A DNA stretch of 8,632 nt from Chloroflexota bacterium. Its GTDB lineage: Bacteria > Chloroflexota > UBA6077 > CF-72. The stretch covers positions 1-8,632 of the forward strand of contig JAFAWJ010000838.1 in the NCBI GenBank assembly GCA_019242065.1. The letters are read 5' to 3'. The stretch's first letter is position 1; every line of letters starts with the position of its first letter. The notes under the pieces were generated by a model. That model searched no databases. It was not told the origin of the DNA and saw only the letters and a program-made list of their open reading frames with translations. The position numbers and the translations under genes are program-made. Shown here in pieces: positions 6,918-8,632 of the stretch.

Positions 6918-7838
6918 ATGACGGTGCACGAGGTGCGGATCGTCGAGGTTGGTCCGCGCGACGGGCTGCAGAACGAACCGGCGGACATTCCGACCGACGT
7001 CAAGGTCCACTACGTCGACCTGCTGACCGCGGCCGGGTTCAGTTGGATCGAAGTCACGTCGTTCGTGCATCCGCGGGCCGTGCCGCGCATGGCGGACGCG
7101 GACGTCGTGTTTCGCTCCATCCACCAACAGCCGGGGGTGCGCTACGTGGCGCTGGTCCCGAACCCGCGCGGGCTGGAGCGCGCGCTGGCTGCCGGCGTCA
7201 CCGATCTGGCGTTGTTCGTCGCGGCGACCGAGAGCTTCAGCCGCGCCAACATCAATCGCACGATCGAGGAATCGCTGGCGGATGCGCGCGCGGTCGTCGA
7301 GCAGGCCAGACCGCGGGGCGTGAACGTGCGCGCGTACATCTCCGTGGTCTTTGGCTGCCCGTACGAGGGCCGAGTGGTGCCGGGGCAAGTACGGGACGTC
7401 GCCGAGCGCCTGCTTGCGCTTGGTGTCGACGAGGTGGTTCTCGGCGACACAATCGGCGTGGCCACACCGTCGGATGTGTCAGGGCTGATGGGCGAGTTGT
7501 TGGGATCGGCGCCGGTCGAGCGCTGGGGTCTGCATTTCCACGACACGCGCGGGCTTGCGCTGGCGAACGTGATGGCGGGGCTCGAGCTGGGTGTCAGCAG
7601 ATTCGACAGCTCGGCGGGCGGGCTGGGCGGGTGTCCGTTCGCAGGGCCCGGGGCCGCGGGCAACCTGGCGACGGAGGACCTGGTGTACCTGCTGGACGGA
7701 CTGGGGATCCGCCATGGCGTGGACCTGGAAGGCGTGATGGCCGCCTCGAGGTACATCGTCGACGCCGTGGGCCACCCCCTCGCAAGCAAGGTCTTTCAAG
7801 CCGGCGGCCGCCCGAGGTTGATTCCCCTTCCTGGATAG
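6918..7838 (+). CDS. mvaB: Hydroxymethylglutaryl-CoA lyase
   Basis: A 306-residue TIM-barrel enzyme of the DRE-TIM superfamily, usual length. It cleaves (S)-HMG-CoA to acetyl-CoA and acetoacetate, the last step of leucine breakdown. Seen: VGPRDGLQNE with Arg14 and metal ligand Asp15, WIEVTSFVHPRAVPRMADA, metal ligands His206 and His208 in HFHDTRG, catalytic Cys239 in GGLGGCPF, and Asn249 in GNLATED. Spacing from His206 to Cys239 (33) equals human His233-Cys266, but Cys to Asn is 10 instead of 9, because the loop reads CPFAGPGAAGN, one residue longer than the usual form. An in-frame TAG at 6906-6908 makes ATG 6918 the first common start. It is 4 nt after mccA, so it is the third gene of the operon. 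AGGA precedes the ATG too closely to be a good Shine-Dalgarno sequence. The product ends in a short tail, PRLIPLPG. Confidence 0.95.
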   Translation: MTVHEVRIVEVGPRDGLQNEPADIPTDVKVHYVDLLTAAGFSWIEVTSFVHPRAVPRMADADVVFRSIHQQPGVRYVALVPNPRGLERALAAGVTDLALFVAATESFSRANINRTIEESLADARAVVEQARPRGVNVRAYISVVFGCPYEGRVVPGQVRDVAERLLALGVDEVVLGDTIGVATPSDVSGLMGELLGSAPVERWGLHFHDTRGLALANVMAGLELGVSRFDSSAGGLGGCPFAGPGAAGNLATEDLVYLLDGLGIRHGVDLEGVMAASRYIVDAVGHPLASKVFQAGGRPRLIPLPG

Positions 7839-7843
7839 AAGCT

Positions 7844-7877
7844 CCCCCTCCCTCTCTGAGACAAGAAAGGGAGGGGG
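7844..7877. repeat. Strong GC-rich hairpin after mvaB, possible REP-like element
   Basis: CCCCCTCCCT at 7844-7853 pairs perfectly with AGGGAGGGGG at 7868-7877. After one C-A mismatch, TCT 7855-7857 can pair with AGA 7864-7866, leaving the six-base loop 7858-7863. It begins only 6 nt after the mvaB stop. Neither strand has a T-run after the stem, so it is not a standard intrinsic terminator, though it may slow polymerase or protect the 3' end of the operon mRNA. From memory, C-rich/G-rich pairs of this style with a G-rich tail recur between genes in several GC-rich genomes, so a dispersed repeat is plausible; this is not tested here. Confidence 0.55.
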
Positions 7878-7890
7878 CTCGGGGGGAGGG
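7869..7890 (+). other. G-quadruplex motif in the leader of the dehydrogenase gene
   Basis: The plus strand reads G3-A-G5-CTC-G6-A-G3: four G-tracts with loops of 1, 3 and 1 nt, an ideal short-loop quadruplex pattern in DNA and in the mRNA of the following gene. Its first two tracts are also the right arm of the hairpin at 7844-7877, so the two structures exclude each other. The only Shine-Dalgarno-like string before ATG 7903, GGAGGG at 7885-7890, is within the motif. Confidence 0.55.
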
Positions 7891-7902
7891 TGAGTCGATA
7901 CC

Positions 7903-8632
7903 ATGTCCACCGTGCAAGTCGGCTTCGTCGGCCTCGGCAAAATGGGCCGCCCTATGACCCAGCGTCTGCTCGCCGCTGGCCACACCGTCCACGTCTTCAA
8001 TCGCTCGCAACCCGCCATCGACGCGCTCGTCGCCGACGGCGCGACCGCCGCCGGCTCCGCGGGCGAGGTCGCCCAACGCGCCGAAGTGGTCATGACTGCC
8101 CTGCCCACCCCTGACTCGGTCGAGACCGTCTACACCGAGATGGCTGAGGCCGCTCGCTCGGGCCAGATCTACATCGACCATTCGACCGTCAGCCCCGGCC
8201 TCAACCGCCAGTGTGCCGAGCACCTCGCCGCCAAACAGGCAGACTTTCTCGACGCGCCCGTCTCTGGCGGTCCGGCCGGCGCGCAGGCGGGCACCCTGAC
8301 CGTCATGGTCGGCGGGGAGCAGCCTGTCTTCGACCGCGCGCTGCCGGTCCTGGAGGCGTTCGGGAAGAACATCCGGCTGTGTGGCGGCATCGGTGCCGGT
8401 CAGGTCGTCAAGCTTGTCAATCAGTTGCTGGTCGGCATCCACACCTCGGCGATTGCCGAAGCAGCCGTCTTTGGCGTGCGGTTTGGCGCCGATCCGCAGG
8501 TCGTGCTCGACGTCATCGGCACTTCGTTCGGCGGCTCGACGATGATGACCCGCAACCTGCCGCGCTTCATCTCCGGCGACTTCAGCCCGGCGACTCCCGT
8601 CGGCTTGATCTTGAAGGACCTGGGGCTGATCC
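7903..8632 (+). CDS. Beta-hydroxyacid dehydrogenase (3-hydroxyisobutyrate / tartronate-semialdehyde type), C-terminus outside window
   Basis: 243 residues are present of a protein family usually about 290-300 long; the frame is open at the window edge. The N-terminal Rossmann domain has GFVGLGKMGRPM (GxGxxG at 10-15) and FNRS (32-35). The basic Arg34, with no acid before it, suggests NADP(H) rather than NAD(H). Substrate and catalytic landmarks: DHSTVSPG, DAPVSGGPAGAQAGTL with Ser121, and GAGQVVKLVNQ with catalytic Lys170 and Asn174; the all-helical domain follows. Candidate reactions are 3-hydroxyisobutyrate to methylmalonate semialdehyde (valine breakdown) or reduction of tartronate, glyoxylate or succinate semialdehyde. 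Context favours branched-chain degradation and the cofactor motif favours a reductase, so I leave the symbol blank. ATG 7903 fits the family start. It is 64 nt after mvaB, separated by the hairpin/quadruplex. Codons look more C-ending than in mvaB. Confidence 0.88.
   Translation, partial: MSTVQVGFVGLGKMGRPMTQRLLAAGHTVHVFNRSQPAIDALVADGATAAGSAGEVAQRAEVVMTALPTPDSVETVYTEMAEAARSGQIYIDHSTVSPGLNRQCAEHLAAKQADFLDAPVSGGPAGAQAGTLTVMVGGEQPVFDRALPVLEAFGKNIRLCGGIGAGQVVKLVNQLLVGIHTSAIAEAAVFGVRFGADPQVVLDVIGTSFGGSTMMTRNLPRFISGDFSPATPVGLILKDLGLI

Noticed and set aside
7844..7877. Hairpin after mvaB as an intrinsic terminator
   Set aside because: The stem is strong but neither strand has a following T-run; the plus strand continues into G-tracts.

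Overview
The window is GC-rich bacterial chromosome, densely packed and without transposases, phage genes, tRNAs, rRNAs or CRISPR arrays. The gene set is that of an aerobic heterotroph that burns branched-chain amino acids: both subunits of methylcrotonyl-CoA carboxylase, HMG-CoA lyase, a 3-hydroxyacyl-CoA dehydrogenase and a beta-hydroxyacid dehydrogenase. The truncated O-antigen-ligase-like membrane protein and the pyrophosphatase resemble Chloroflexota proteins as I remember them, so a Chloroflexota-like bacterium is my best guess. This is a low-confidence inference and needs a homology search. Three of the seven genes with a visible start begin at GTG beyond doubt (mccB, mccA, the small zinc-finger gene) and two more probably do (hbd, ppa). 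Clear Shine-Dalgarno sequences are scarce, and two genes have a TANNNT box 8-9 nt before the start codon, as expected for leaderless transcripts.

Layout. Bases 1-649 (minus): N-terminal 216 residues of a polytopic membrane protein, O-antigen ligase/polymerase-like, cut by the window edge. Bases 678-1553 (plus): 3-hydroxybutyryl-CoA dehydrogenase with its full catalytic set. Bases 1554-1629: short spacer with a GC-rich inverted repeat. Bases 1630-2523 (plus): arginase. Bases 2520-3256 (minus): a two-gene unit of family I inorganic pyrophosphatase followed by a 67-residue C2HC zinc-finger-like protein. The two overlap at GTGA, and the small gene meets arginase tail to tail in a shared CTAG. Bases 3257-3292: divergent promoter region with a palindrome beside it. 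Bases 3293-7838 (plus): tight operon mccB-mccA-mvaB with 3- and 4-nt gaps. Bases 7839-7902: a strong hairpin merging into a G-quadruplex motif. Bases 7903-8632 (plus): beta-hydroxyacid dehydrogenase, cut by the right edge.

How the genes work together. MccA/MccB carboxylate 3-methylcrotonyl-CoA to 3-methylglutaconyl-CoA. After hydration by a hydratase not seen here, MvaB cleaves HMG-CoA to acetyl-CoA and acetoacetate. The 3-hydroxybutyryl-CoA dehydrogenase could act on acetoacetyl-CoA derived from that product, and the final dehydrogenase may serve valine catabolism or semialdehyde reduction. Arginase adds amino-acid nitrogen catabolism. Pyrophosphatase removes PPi from acyl-CoA ligases and biosynthesis.

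Novelty. I found no complete undescribed system. The points most worth a second look are the hairpin/G-quadruplex in the leader of the last gene, the three-gene overlap around the small zinc-finger gene, a one-residue insertion in the catalytic loop of HMG-CoA lyase, and a low-GC3 patch inside mccB.
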